Shown: positions 7,124 through 14,854 of the stretch, in pieces
Position numbering within the stretch: the first letter of the stretch is position 1
Layout: each line of letters begins with the position of its first letter
NCBI GenBank assembly: GCA_031552535.1
Contig: JAVBMJ010000077.1
Coordinates: forward strand, 1-27,054
Direction: 5' to 3'
Source: JAVBMJ01 sp031552535
Lineage (GTDB): Bacteria > Bacteroidota > Bacteroidia > Bacteroidales > Rikenellaceae
DNA: 27,054 nucleotides
The notes under the pieces: generated by a model
The model's database searches: none
The model's input: the letters and a program-made list of their open reading frames with translations, nothing else
What the model was told of the DNA's origin: nothing
Made by a program: the position numbers and the translations under genes

Positions 7124-7241
7124 CCCCCGGAGGGTAAAACGGGTCCTGATGAATTTGCATGGAAGGGAGGGCGTCGAAGTTGTTTTGGACAGACTCTTAA
7201 TTTCCTTTTGGAAATTTAAACGCACTATTGCAGTTTTTAAT

Positions 7242-7249
7242 TAAATTTG
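7242..7249 (+). promoter_or_regulatory. Possible dxs -7 element
   Basis: TAAATTTG matches TAnnTTTG and ends 18 bp before the chosen dxs ATG. No clear TTTG is seen at the expected -33 distance. A small palindrome, AATTTCC-TTTT-GGAAATT (7199-7216), lies just upstream. Confidence 0.5.
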
Positions 7250-7267
7250 CAGACCATCGTACAAATA

Positions 7268-9163
7268 ATGAATCCACTTAAACTATCATATTTATACAGT
7301 ATAAACTCGCCTGCCGATCTGCGCAAGCTTGACAATGCGCAATTGATGGTGTATTGCAATGAGTTACGCGACTTTATCATCGGGCAACTGGCAAACAACC
7401 CCGGTCATTTGGGATCGAGTCTCGGTGTGGTGGAACTGGCCGTTGCACTGCATTATGTATTCGACACCCCACATGATAAATTGGTGTGGGATGTGGGACA
7501 CCAGGCTTATGCCCACAAAATAATCACCGGCAGGCGCGACGCGTTTCATCTCAACAGAACGATGGGTGGCCCGGCCGGTTTTCCGCGGCGCGACGAGAGC
7601 CCTTACGACGCGTTCATCGGAGGCCACGCCTCGATATCGATATCCGCGGCGTTGGGAATGGCTACGGCAAGCCGCTTACATGGGGTGAACCGTCATGTGG
7701 TCGCTGTCATCGGTGACGGTTCGCTCACCGGCGGGTTGGCTTTCGAGGGCCTCAACAACGCCGGGGCGCAGGATTCCGACCTGCTGGTGATACTCAATGA
7801 TAACCATATTTCCATAGACCCCAATGTCGGGGCGCTGAAAGAGTATCTGCTAAAGATATCGCTGTCGAAGAAATATAACCGCATGAAAGCCCGCACGTGG
7901 CGCATGCTGGAATCCATACCGCGCATAAGGCGCCTGATCCAGAAAGCCGGCAATGCGTTGAAACACGGCTTTTTGCAGCAGAGCAACTTATTTGAGAGCC
8001 TTAATTTCCGTTATTTCGGCCCTGTCGACGGTCATGATGTGGCGGCTTTGACGAGGGTGCTGGGAGAGTTGAAAGATATTCCGGGCCCCAAACTTTTACA
8101 TGTATTGACGGTCAAAGGCAAGGGATACCTGCCGGCCGAGAACGATCAGCGCCGGTGGCATGCTCCGGGCAAATTCGATCCTGAGACAGGAGAATTGCTC
8201 GATATACCGGTTCCGGGCGAGCCGATGCGGTACCAGGATATATTCGGCCATACGTTGCTTGAGTTGGCGCGAGCCAACGAGCATATAGCGGGTGTTACGC
8301 CCGCCATGCCGTCGGGGTGTTCGCTCAATATCGTGATGGCTGAGTTGCCAGAGAGGTGCTTCGACGTAGGGATTGCCGAGGGTCATGCCGTGACGTTCTC
8401 GGCGGGGCTGGCTGCGGAGGGTATGATCCCGTTCTGCAATATATATTCATCGTTCATGCAGAGGGCCTACGACAATGTCATACACGATGTTGCGTTGCAG
8501 AAGCTCGATGTGGTGCTGTGTCTCGACAGGGCGGGGCTTGTGGGCGAGGACGGCCCGACGCACCACGGAGTTTTCGACATAGCTTATTTCCGGCCAATTC
8601 CCGGCCTTACGATATCTTCGCCCATGGATGAGACCCAGTTGCGCAATCTGATGTACACGGCGCAGTTGGGACGCGGGCCGTTTGTGATCCGGTATCCGCG
8701 CGGGCGTGGTGTGAATCCCGATTGGCGAACTTCTTTCGAAGAGGTGGAGATTGGCCGTGCGCGTGTCCTGCGCGAGGGTGGCGATGTTGCGGTGCTGACG
8801 TTTGGTCCTGTAGGGAACGTTGCGGCCAAAGCTATCGACCGGGCTGCAGGAGAAGGGATAATGGCGATGCACGTCGACCTGCGTTTCGCGAAACCACTGG
8901 ATGAAACACTTTTAGACCGTATAGGACGCGACCACAGGATTGTGATAACTGTAGAGGATGGCGTGGTCAGCGGAGGCGTGGGAAGCGCTGTTATGGAATT
9001 TCTCGAACGGCGCGGATATAATTGCAATGTGAAGATGCTGGGCATAGGCGATAATTTCGTAACCCATGGCACGATGAACCAGTTGCACCGATTGTGCGGA
9101 ATAGATGCCGATGGGATCTATACAGCAATTATGGAGTCGTGTGCCGGAAGGGAGGATGCGTAA
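7268..9163 (+). CDS. dxs: 1-deoxy-D-xylulose-5-phosphate synthase
   Basis: Dxs condenses pyruvate and glyceraldehyde-3-phosphate using thiamine diphosphate, the first step of the MEP isoprenoid pathway, and also feeds thiamine and pyridoxal synthesis. The 631-aa protein shows the expected blocks: GHLGSSLGVVEL (47-58), WDVGHQAYAHKIITGR (74-89), the ThDP/Mg site GDGSLTGG (149-156) with NDN (177-179), and the second-half PTHHGVFDIAY signature. Length is normal. An in-frame TTG at 7247 would add seven residues but overlaps the predicted -7 element, so ATG 7268 is better. It stands alone on the plus strand with its own terminator. Confidence 0.97.
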   Translation: MNPLKLSYLYSINSPADLRKLDNAQLMVYCNELRDFIIGQLANNPGHLGSSLGVVELAVALHYVFDTPHDKLVWDVGHQAYAHKIITGRRDAFHLNRTMGGPAGFPRRDESPYDAFIGGHASISISAALGMATASRLHGVNRHVVAVIGDGSLTGGLAFEGLNNAGAQDSDLLVILNDNHISIDPNVGALKEYLLKISLSKKYNRMKARTWRMLESIPRIRRLIQKAGNALKHGFLQQSNLFESLNFRYFGPVDGHDVAALTRVLGELKDIPGPKLLHVLTVKGKGYLPAENDQRRWHAPGKFDPETGELLDIPVPGEPMRYQDIFGHTLLELARANEHIAGVTPAMPSGCSLNIVMAELPERCFDVGIAEGHAVTFSAGLAAEGMIPFCNIYSSFMQRAYDNVIHDVALQKLDVVLCLDRAGLVGEDGPTHHGVFDIAYFRPIPGLTISSPMDETQLRNLMYTAQLGRGPFVIRYPRGRGVNPDWRTSFEEVEIGRARVLREGGDVAVLTFGPVGNVAAKAIDRAAGEGIMAMHVDLRFAKPLDETLLDRIGRDHRIVITVEDGVVSGGVGSAVMEFLERRGYNCNVKMLGIGDNFVTHGTMNQLHRLCGIDADGIYTAIMESCAGREDA

Positions 9164-9202
9164 TACACAACCAGGACAGATGCCTTTTTCGGTGTTGTTA
9201 TC

Positions 9203-9243
9203 AAAATATTGCCCGGGAAGACACCTCCCCGGGCAATATTTTT
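9203..9243. terminator. Bidirectional terminator between dxs and capA-like gene
   Basis: A 15-bp perfect stem (9203-9217 with 9228-9242, AAAATATTGCCCGGG) with a 10-nt loop is flanked by T-runs on both strands. It sits between the convergent dxs and CapA-family genes and could serve both. Confidence 0.88.
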
Positions 9244-9270
9244 CATACGCGACAGGGTTCTATCGGCAGG

Positions 9271-10437
9271 CTATTGTCCTGAACCATTGACCGGCTGCAT
9301 AGACGGGCGATTACCGGCCTCCAACGGCATACTCCCAAGCAGCATCCGGGTATCTTCAATGAATGTTTCGTAAGCCTTGCGCGAGGCAGGTTCGGTAATA
9401 ACCGAGTCTGCAGGCGCACCCGGTATGACGCTGTATAGCCTGCGGTTCTGCTCCGAACGCAGGTATACCCAGGCCGGGATGTAATCCACCGTGAATCCGT
9501 AACGCCCGCCCAATGGCAGGCGAATGTCGATGAGCGCCATTATTCCGCCGTCTGTGTAACGTTTACGCTGGTTGGAAATAAAGTTACCGAGCGAGTAGAC
9601 CACAGGGCACCCCACCGAATCCCCGTCCGCGGTATGCCGGTAGACGATCTCCATCGGTTGCACCACATGCGGGTGTGAACCGATGATAAGGTCGGCGCCA
9701 CGATGGACACAGAACCGGGCCAACTCCCGTTGCTCACGGTCGGGCTGGCGGGTATACTCCGCTCCCCAGTGCATCAGCGTTATTATTACCGGACGGGGAA
9801 TCATGGTTTTTGCCCGGTCGATATCCCGGCCTATGACGCATGTGTCGATAATGTTCACTATCCGCCCGTCGGGAGTGTTGATCCCGTTAGTGCCGTATGT
9901 ATAGGCAAGGAACGCAAGAGGAATACCCCCGCGCCATATAATAAGCGGGTTGTCGCGCAGGTAGCGGGCCGAATCGGCAAAAGTACCGGTATGTGCTATT
10001 CCCAGCGAATCGAGTACCGCTATCGTACGGTCGATACCCGCCGCGCCACGATCACAGCAATGGTTGTTAACAGTGGTCAACAAACCTATCCCTGCGTCAT
10101 GCATCGCCACTGCATAAGCTGCCGGTGTTGCAAACATAGGATAGCCCGAAAAATTGCGGTAAGCAAGCGTGGTTTCAAGATTCCCGACCGCCAGACCGGC
10201 TTCGCACCACAATGAAGCCACGTAAGTGAAGTTATCCGAAAAATCGAACGTACCGTCCGCCTGGCGCGCCGCTTCGACCTGAGGCATGTGCCCCATGAAA
10301 TCGCCTGCAAAGATCAGGGTCACCCTGCGGTCTTCGGCCTTGCGTACAGGAAATACAGGCCCTGCGGCACGCTCTACGGCTACGCATAGCACCAGTGCGG
10401 TCAACAGCATAAATATGGCTGGTTTATAACGGTACAT
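9271..10437 (-). CDS. CapA family protein (PGA_cap metallophosphatase-like)
   Basis: This 388-aa protein has an N-terminal membrane anchor or signal (about 6-22) and a CapA/PgsA-type calcineurin-like domain. Family motifs are visible: FAGDFMGH (43-50, Asp46), VGNLETTL (84-91), NNHCCDRG (124-131), MHWGAEY (222-228), IGSHPHVVQ (252-260) and YSLGNFI (281-287). These supply the metal-binding Asp, Asn and His residues. CapA proteins are linked to poly-gamma-glutamate capsule synthesis in Bacillus, but most Bacteroidetes members lack the partners CapB and CapC. None is encoded here, so a capsule role should not be assumed. It probably faces the periplasm. A MITE-like element and a hairpin fill its upstream region. 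Confidence 0.88.
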   Translation of the reverse strand: MYRYKPAIFMLLTALVLCVAVERAAGPVFPVRKAEDRRVTLIFAGDFMGHMPQVEAARQADGTFDFSDNFTYVASLWCEAGLAVGNLETTLAYRNFSGYPMFATPAAYAVAMHDAGIGLLTTVNNHCCDRGAAGIDRTIAVLDSLGIAHTGTFADSARYLRDNPLIIWRGGIPLAFLAYTYGTNGINTPDGRIVNIIDTCVIGRDIDRAKTMIPRPVIITLMHWGAEYTRQPDREQRELARFCVHRGADLIIGSHPHVVQPMEIVYRHTADGDSVGCPVVYSLGNFISNQRKRYTDGGIMALIDIRLPLGGRYGFTVDYIPAWVYLRSEQNRRLYSVIPGAPADSVITEPASRKAYETFIEDTRMLLGSMPLEAGNRPSMQPVNGSGQ

Positions 10438-10469
10438 CTATATTTACAATGTCGGCTTGTGTTATCATG

Positions 10470-10508
10470 CATAGTCCGGCCGGCGCTTCCCGCACCGACC
10501 GGACTATG
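10470..10508. repeat. Hairpin upstream of the CapA-family gene
   Basis: CATAGTCCGG (10470-10479) pairs perfectly with 10499-10508, with three further pairs after one mismatch. On the minus strand the T-run lies before the stem, not after it, so this does not look like a terminator for the SIMPL gene. Confidence 0.7.
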
Positions 10509-10515
10509 AAAAAAG

Positions 10516-10693
10516 ATATCATTAACCCGTTGTGCATTTAGACATATGAATAAAAATGCTATTTATCAGCATGTTCGGCCTTAGCCTCCGGCCAAGGCCG
10601 GCAGCCCGCCGCCGGCGGCAGACCGGGAACACAAGCGGCTAAATAACAATGATATTGCAATTGTTATCTAAATACACAACGGGTATATCATTA
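10516..10693. mobile_element. 160-bp MITE-like element with 9-bp target duplication
   Basis: The element at 10525-10684 is bounded by 18-bp inverted termini, ACCCGTTGTGCATTTAGA (10525-10542) and its reverse complement at 10667-10684 with one mismatch. Exact 9-bp direct repeats ATATCATTA flank it at 10516-10524 and 10685-10693. It encodes no protein; the interior is a G/C-rich palindromic core (GGCCTTAGCC...GCCGGCGGC). A related copy lies at 17980-18158. This is the structure of a non-autonomous transposon moved in trans. It occupies about half of the 331-bp gap 10438-10768. Confidence 0.85.
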
Positions 10694-10768
10694 CATTCCC
10701 TGGCCGGATAGGTGTCCGGCTCCATAAAAGCCATACGCTGCCGGCCGTGATATTCGTGATATGCCCGT

Positions 10769-11464
10769 TTACAATTCGAAACGGCATGTGACGCTAACCT
10801 CCACCCGGATTTTCTTAAAGTCCACTTCCGGGGTAGCCTCAGCTACCACGTTGGAACTTTTGGCCATAGCCCTGCTATAAAGCACCGGAATGGCATCATA
10901 GCCCACATTGTTGTCGTAGGACTGGATAAAAAGGGCCTTGCCCGCCTTTTGTCCTATAGCCTCCGACATCATATCTGCCCGCTTACGGGCTGTTTGCACA
11001 GCCTGTGTCCGCAACTTGTCCTGCAACTCTTCGATTTTGGAATAGCGGGCGCTCTGTATTTCGGCAGTATAAATGGCGTTGGCGTCCAACTCACGGAACA
11101 GCGAGACAAGGGTCTTGCTGTCCACCTTAACCAGGTATTCTTTCGAAGTGCGGCCGTCGCTACGTTTGAGCAGGTAATTGCGGATATCCGACGACAAATC
11201 GGCTACCGACACATCCTTGTCGGGATCGAGCCCCGCCTTCTTCACTGCCGTAAAGAAATTCTTTTCCATTTTGGGCAATGGCACCTTGCCTTTCTGGTCG
11301 TTCTCATCGAGAGTGACACGCACGAATATTTCATCAGGTACAACCTCCTCGTAAGCACGTGCATTAACCTCGATATAAGGTTTCTGATCCAACGTAACCA
11401 TCTGTGCCCGCGACGCCGTCACGGTCAAAGCCGCCAATGCGGCCAACAATACCATCTTTTTCAT
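10769..11464 (-). CDS. SIMPL domain-containing (DUF541) exported protein
   Basis: This 231-aa protein has a Sec signal peptide (1-20, ending ASRA-Q) followed by a SIMPL/DUF541 domain. Typical features are the early IEVNARAYEEVVPDEIFVRV strand pair (31-50), the central region RTQAVQTARKRADMMSEAIG (152-171) and a C-terminal VEVSVTCRFEL strand. Related periplasmic proteins in other bacteria are linked to oxidative stress or outer-membrane upkeep, but the molecular activity is not established. It lies 86 bp downstream of rlmD on the same strand and may be co-transcribed; a weak TATATTTA element at about 11513-11520 could give it its own start. Confidence 0.88.
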   Translation of the reverse strand: MKKMVLLAALAALTVTASRAQMVTLDQKPYIEVNARAYEEVVPDEIFVRVTLDENDQKGKVPLPKMEKNFFTAVKKAGLDPDKDVSVADLSSDIRNYLLKRSDGRTSKEYLVKVDSKTLVSLFRELDANAIYTAEIQSARYSKIEELQDKLRTQAVQTARKRADMMSEAIGQKAGKALFIQSYDNNVGYDAIPVLYSRAMAKSSNVVAEATPEVDFKKIRVEVSVTCRFEL

Positions 11465-11550
11465 AATTTTCGATTTAAGTTATTTCACATTCAAAACCAG
11501 GGCCTGCCAAACTAAATATAGGCTGTTAACCGCCCTGACACAACTGTCTG

Positions 11551-12966
11551 TTACTGTGTAATCCTCACGAGCTTAACGACATTTTCCACATGGTGCGTAT
11601 GGGGGAACATATCCACCGGCTGCACCGCTTCCACACGGTAAGCATCTCCCAGCAAAGCTATGTCACGCGCCTGGGTAGCCGGGTTGCAACTCACATAAAC
11701 GATCACAGGTGGCGCCGCTCCGAGTATTGTCGCTATAACATCCTCGTGCACCCCGGCCCGGGGAGGATCGAGTATAACAACATCCGGTGCACCGTGCCTG
11801 TCAATGAATCCGGGCGTAAGCACATCCTTCATGTCGCCGGCAAAGAACTCCGTATTACCTATCCCGTTTATTTCCGAATTGACCCTTGCATCCTCTATCG
11901 CCTCGGGAACATACTCCACACCCACTACTTTCGCCGCACGTCCCGCCACGAAATTGGCTATCGTGCCCGTGCCGGTATACAAATCATATACCGTTTCACG
12001 TCCCGTCAACGAAGCCATATCCCTGGCTACCTTATACAACTCGTAAGCCTGCGCCGAATTGGTCTGGTAGAACGACTTGGGCCCTATCTTGAAACGCAAA
12101 CCCTCCATCTCCTCGAAAATATGGTCGCGCCCGCTCCAGAGCCGTGCCTGCTGGTCACCCAACGAATCGTTCATCTTGGTATTGACAATATATATAAGAG
12201 ACACAATCTCCGGGAAACGTTGCACGAGATGATCCATCAGCGCAGCGATCCGCTCCCGTTCGTCGCGGGCAAAAACCACGATAACCATCACCTCGCCCGT
12301 CGAGGCGGTGCGTATCACAAGGTTGCGCATCAACCCCGTGTGCTCGCGGGCATTATAAAACCCATAACCGTTGCCTACGCAGAATTCCCTGACCACAAGT
12401 CTGATTCCGTTCGACGGGTCTGCCTGCAACCAACACTTCTCTATGTCGAGCACCTTGTCGAACATCCCCGGAATATGGAATCCCAAAGCCTCGGGATCGA
12501 CAATCTCAACCCCCGATGCGATCTCTTCGCGTGTCATCCAACGCTTGTGCGAAAACGTAAACTCAAGTTTATTCCGGTAAAACTCCGTCCGCTCCGAGCC
12601 GATGATAGGCAATATCCCCGGCAACTCCAAACGCCCTATCCTGAAGAGTTGGTCCTCCACCTGCTGCGCCTTATAACGCAACTGCTCGCCATATGGCAGA
12701 TTTTGCCACTTGCAACCTCCGCAAACCCCGAAATGGGCGCAAACAGGCTCCGCCTTAACCGCACTGTGGCGCACGTAACGCACAATCGACCCCTCCATAA
12801 ATCTGCGGCGCTTGCTATGCACCTGCACATCCACGACATCGCCCGGAACAGCGCCCGCAACAAAAACGACCTGGCCGTCAACACGGCCCAAAGATTTACC
12901 CTCAGCCGCAACCCCTGTAATCTCCAATGCCTCCAACAAAGGCAAATTAATCCTTTTCCTCGACAC
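11551..12966 (-). CDS. rlmD: 23S rRNA (uracil-C5)-methyltransferase, RlmD/RumA type
   Basis: This enzyme methylates a uracil C5 in 23S rRNA (U1939 by E. coli numbering) using SAM. The 471-aa protein has a TRAM domain (about 10-65) and the four iron-sulfur ligands C76, C82, C85 and C178 (PVCAHFGVCGGCKW and IEKCW). The SAM-binding motif is DLYTGTGTIANFVAG (328-342), followed by the ILDPPRAG motif (398-405). The catalytic Cys427 is in YVSCNPATQARD and the C-terminal DMFPHTHHVE motif is present. The exact uracil target cannot be fixed from sequence, since RlmC and RlmD types are similar. The start is GTG (12964-12966). A palindromic element begins about 50 bp upstream. Confidence 0.93.
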   Translation of the reverse strand: MSRKRINLPLLEALEITGVAAEGKSLGRVDGQVVFVAGAVPGDVVDVQVHSKRRRFMEGSIVRYVRHSAVKAEPVCAHFGVCGGCKWQNLPYGEQLRYKAQQVEDQLFRIGRLELPGILPIIGSERTEFYRNKLEFTFSHKRWMTREEIASGVEIVDPEALGFHIPGMFDKVLDIEKCWLQADPSNGIRLVVREFCVGNGYGFYNAREHTGLMRNLVIRTASTGEVMVIVVFARDERERIAALMDHLVQRFPEIVSLIYIVNTKMNDSLGDQQARLWSGRDHIFEEMEGLRFKIGPKSFYQTNSAQAYELYKVARDMASLTGRETVYDLYTGTGTIANFVAGRAAKVVGVEYVPEAIEDARVNSEINGIGNTEFFAGDMKDVLTPGFIDRHGAPDVVILDPPRAGVHEDVIATILGAAPPVIVYVSCNPATQARDIALLGDAYRVEAVQPVDMFPHTHHVENVVKLVRITQ

Positions 12967-12985
12967 AACCCAAATATTTTTACCA

Positions 12986-12993
12986 CAAAGTTA
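12986..12993 (-). promoter_or_regulatory. Possible rlmD -7 element
   Basis: On the minus strand the sequence is TAACTTTG, an exact TAnnTTTG match 19 bp upstream of the GTG start. The matching -33 box would fall at about 13013-13018, at the edge of the palindromic element. Confidence 0.5.
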
Positions 12994-13053
12994 CTACCTT
13001 TGCCCAAATAATCGCCAACCTAACCGCTGCTTTTATTTATATAGTCTTCAACT

Positions 13054-13077
13054 GCGACTTTCTTTCGAGAAAGTCGC
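13054..13077. repeat. 10-bp perfect stem with TTCG tetraloop
   Basis: GCGACTTTCT (13054-13063) pairs perfectly with 13068-13077 around a TTCG loop. In RNA this is a very stable UUCG-type hairpin. It sits at the inner edge of the left terminus of the larger element. Confidence 0.85.
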
Positions 13078-13114
13078 CCAAAGAACTTTAATCATTTACT
13101 TTACTTAGACCTGT

Positions 13115-13190
13115 AGCAGTTAATTTAGAGATAGAAAAGCCTTAAATATAAGCAAATAAAGAAGGCTTTTCTATCTCTAAATTAACTGCT
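13115..13190. repeat. 29-bp perfect inverted repeat, 18-bp loop
   Basis: Positions 13115-13143 are the exact reverse complement of 13162-13190 (core TTTAGAGATAGAAAAGCC). The A/T-rich stem would form a strong cruciform or RNA hairpin. It lacks a T-run that would make it an ordinary terminator and lies far upstream of both flanking genes. Confidence 0.9.
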
Positions 13191-13379
13191 GTAAATCGGA
13201 GCAAGGTAAGGATTGAAGGTTTTTGCGCCGCTTTTTGACAGGGTCTTCCTCCAGCTCTCCCGGCAGAGCTGGAATGAATTCCGCTCTGCCCTCGTTCGGG
13301 CGTCGGTTCCTCAAAAAAGCGGCAGTTCGAGACTGCATAAATAAAAGCAACAGTTAAGTTGGGCATTGATTTTGGGAAT

Positions 13380-14045
13380 ATGGTACAGGTTGTTGTGTTT
13401 GGGTTCAATCCTTTTATGGTGAACACTTACTTGGTGTTTGACGGTACTGGCGAATGTTTGGTCATAGATGCGGGGAACTATTCGGCGGGTGAGGATCAGC
13501 GGCTTTCTGATTTTATTGCAGAGCGGGGTTTACTTCCGGTGATGGCGGTGAATACTCACGGCCATGTGGATCACCTGCTGGGTGTGGATTATGTCAAGAG
13601 GACTTACGGGGTTCCGTTTGCGGTGCATGGGGCTGACAATTTCCTTGTGGAGTCGGCTCCTGTTCACGGCCGTATCTACGGGTTTTCGATGGCGGAGCCT
13701 CCTGTGGTCGATATAGACCTTTCGACTATGGATGAGATACGTTTCGGAGAGAGTGCCCTTAAGATTATCCATACTCCGGGACACACTCCGGGGCATGTTT
13801 GTTTGTGGGACGAGGCGGGGAAACAGCTTTTTACCGGCGACACACTCTTCAGGGAGAGCATAGGCCGTACCGACCTGCCGGGAGGAGATTACAGCTGGAT
13901 CATGCGGAGCCTATTGGAAAAGATCATGCCCCTGGGTGGTGATGTAACGATATATCCCGGACACGGTGCGAAGAGCACTCTCGGCCATGAATCGTTGTAC
14001 AACCCGTTCATTACCGAAGTTATGAACGGCGAGGTGGGATATTGA
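13380..14045 (+). CDS. MBL-fold metallo-hydrolase (glyoxalase II-like)
   Basis: This 221-aa metallo-beta-lactamase-fold hydrolase has complete two-metal ligands: THGHVDH (H60, H62, D64, H65), H135 in HTPGHTPGH, D154 in FTGDTLF and H195 in YPGHG. The N-terminal FGFNPFMVNTYLV is typical of the YcbL/GloB-like subgroup common in Bacteroidetes. The substrate cannot be read from sequence; a glyoxalase II-like thioesterase is one possibility. ATG 13380 is preferred over an in-frame TTG at 13359 because it gives the usual short N-terminus before FNPF and keeps clear of the palindromic element. trmD follows 27 bp later, so the two are likely co-transcribed. Confidence 0.9.
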   Translation: MVQVVVFGFNPFMVNTYLVFDGTGECLVIDAGNYSAGEDQRLSDFIAERGLLPVMAVNTHGHVDHLLGVDYVKRTYGVPFAVHGADNFLVESAPVHGRIYGFSMAEPPVVDIDLSTMDEIRFGESALKIIHTPGHTPGHVCLWDEAGKQLFTGDTLFRESIGRTDLPGGDYSWIMRSLLEKIMPLGGDVTIYPGHGAKSTLGHESLYNPFITEVMNGEVGY

Positions 14046-14072
14046 TTTAATGGAGGTGCAACAGGCTACGAA

Positions 14073-14753
14073 ATGAGAATAGATATACTTACCGTTTTGC
14101 CGGAGTTGCTGGCCGGGCCGCTCGGGGAGTCGATATTGCGCAGGGCGCAAGCGGCGGGGCTTGTGGAGATCGTGGTGCACAACATACGCGATTATGCCGG
14201 GGGGCGTCATCGCCAGACCGACGACTATCCGTTCGGCGGTGAGGCGGGCATGGTCATGAAGATCGAGCCCGTGTACCGGTGCATAGAGAAACTGCGCGGG
14301 GAGCGTGGCTATGACGAGGTGATTTACACGTCGCCCGACGGGGTGCGCTTCGACCAGCGCGAGGCGAACCGTATGTCTTTGTTGGGAAATATCATTATTC
14401 TATGCGGGCACTATAAGGGCATAGACCACCGTATCCGCGAACACCTCGTGACCCGTGAAATATCGATAGGTGATTATGTGCTGACGGGGGGCGAACTGGC
14501 TGCGGCGGTTATAACCGATGCCGTGGTGAGGCTTATACCCGGAGCTATAGGAGACGAGTCGTCGGCGTTGACCGACTGTTTCCAGGACGATTTGCTGGCC
14601 CCACCTGTTTACACACGTCCCGCAGAGTTCAACGGCTGGCGGGTGCCGGATGTGTTGCTGTCGGGAAATTTTGCCGAAATATCGAGATGGCAACACGAGC
14701 AGTCGCTCGAAAGGACTGCCCGCCTCAGGCCCGATCTGCTCGGGGAGGAGTAG
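14073..14753 (+). CDS. trmD: tRNA (guanine37-N1)-methyltransferase
   Basis: TrmD makes m1G37 in tRNAs reading CUN, CCN and CGG codons, preventing +1 frameshifting. The 226-aa SPOUT-family protein has the N-terminal MRIDILTVLPELL, the substrate-binding region DDYPFGGEAGMVMK (50-63), and the knotted SAM site around LCGHYKGIDHRI and the ISIGDYVLTGGELAA motif. The AFNGWRVPDVLLSGNF-type segment (EFNGWRVPDVLLSGN) opens the C-terminal domain. Length is normal. It sits between the MBL hydrolase and uvrA on the plus strand. Confidence 0.97.
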   Translation: MRIDILTVLPELLAGPLGESILRRAQAAGLVEIVVHNIRDYAGGRHRQTDDYPFGGEAGMVMKIEPVYRCIEKLRGERGYDEVIYTSPDGVRFDQREANRMSLLGNIIILCGHYKGIDHRIREHLVTREISIGDYVLTGGELAAAVITDAVVRLIPGAIGDESSALTDCFQDDLLAPPVYTRPAEFNGWRVPDVLLSGNFAEISRWQHEQSLERTARLRPDLLGEE

Positions 14754-14854
14754 GTGTGGATATTTACAGTGCCTGCTATGCGTAAGCATAACCGGTTTAT
14801 GTGGTTGTATGATTTTCCGGTGAAGATTTGTGCAGCCTCCCGTAAAACAGTAAT

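Larger units (their letters stand above)
13017..13360. mobile_element. 344-bp palindromic MITE-like element between rlmD and the MBL gene
   Basis: Positions 13017-13064 match the reverse complement of 13313-13360 at about 38 of 48 positions (shared core TGCTTTTATTTAT). Between these termini are several nested hairpins: a 10-bp stem with TTCG loop (13054-13077), a 29-bp perfect stem (13115-13190), an 8-bp stem (13251-13272) and its alternative GGCAGAGC/GCTCTGCC (13262-13289). A second long-range pair (13227-13238 with 13311-13323) also occurs. No protein is encoded. No target duplication is clear, so mobility is an inference from structure. It fills the divergent spacer and ends 20 bp before the MBL start. 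Confidence 0.7.

Noticed and set aside
9271..10437. Capsule (poly-gamma-glutamate) locus from the CapA hit
   Set aside because: No capB, capC or other capsule genes are present, and CapA-like proteins are widespread without them.
10470..10508. Hairpin as terminator of the SIMPL gene
   Set aside because: On the minus strand the T-run precedes the stem instead of following it.
11590..13011. Long plus-strand open frame of 473 codons opposite rlmD
   Set aside because: It mirrors the rlmD coding strand. Its product is His/Arg-rich with no motif, while the opposite strand has a complete set of RlmD residues.
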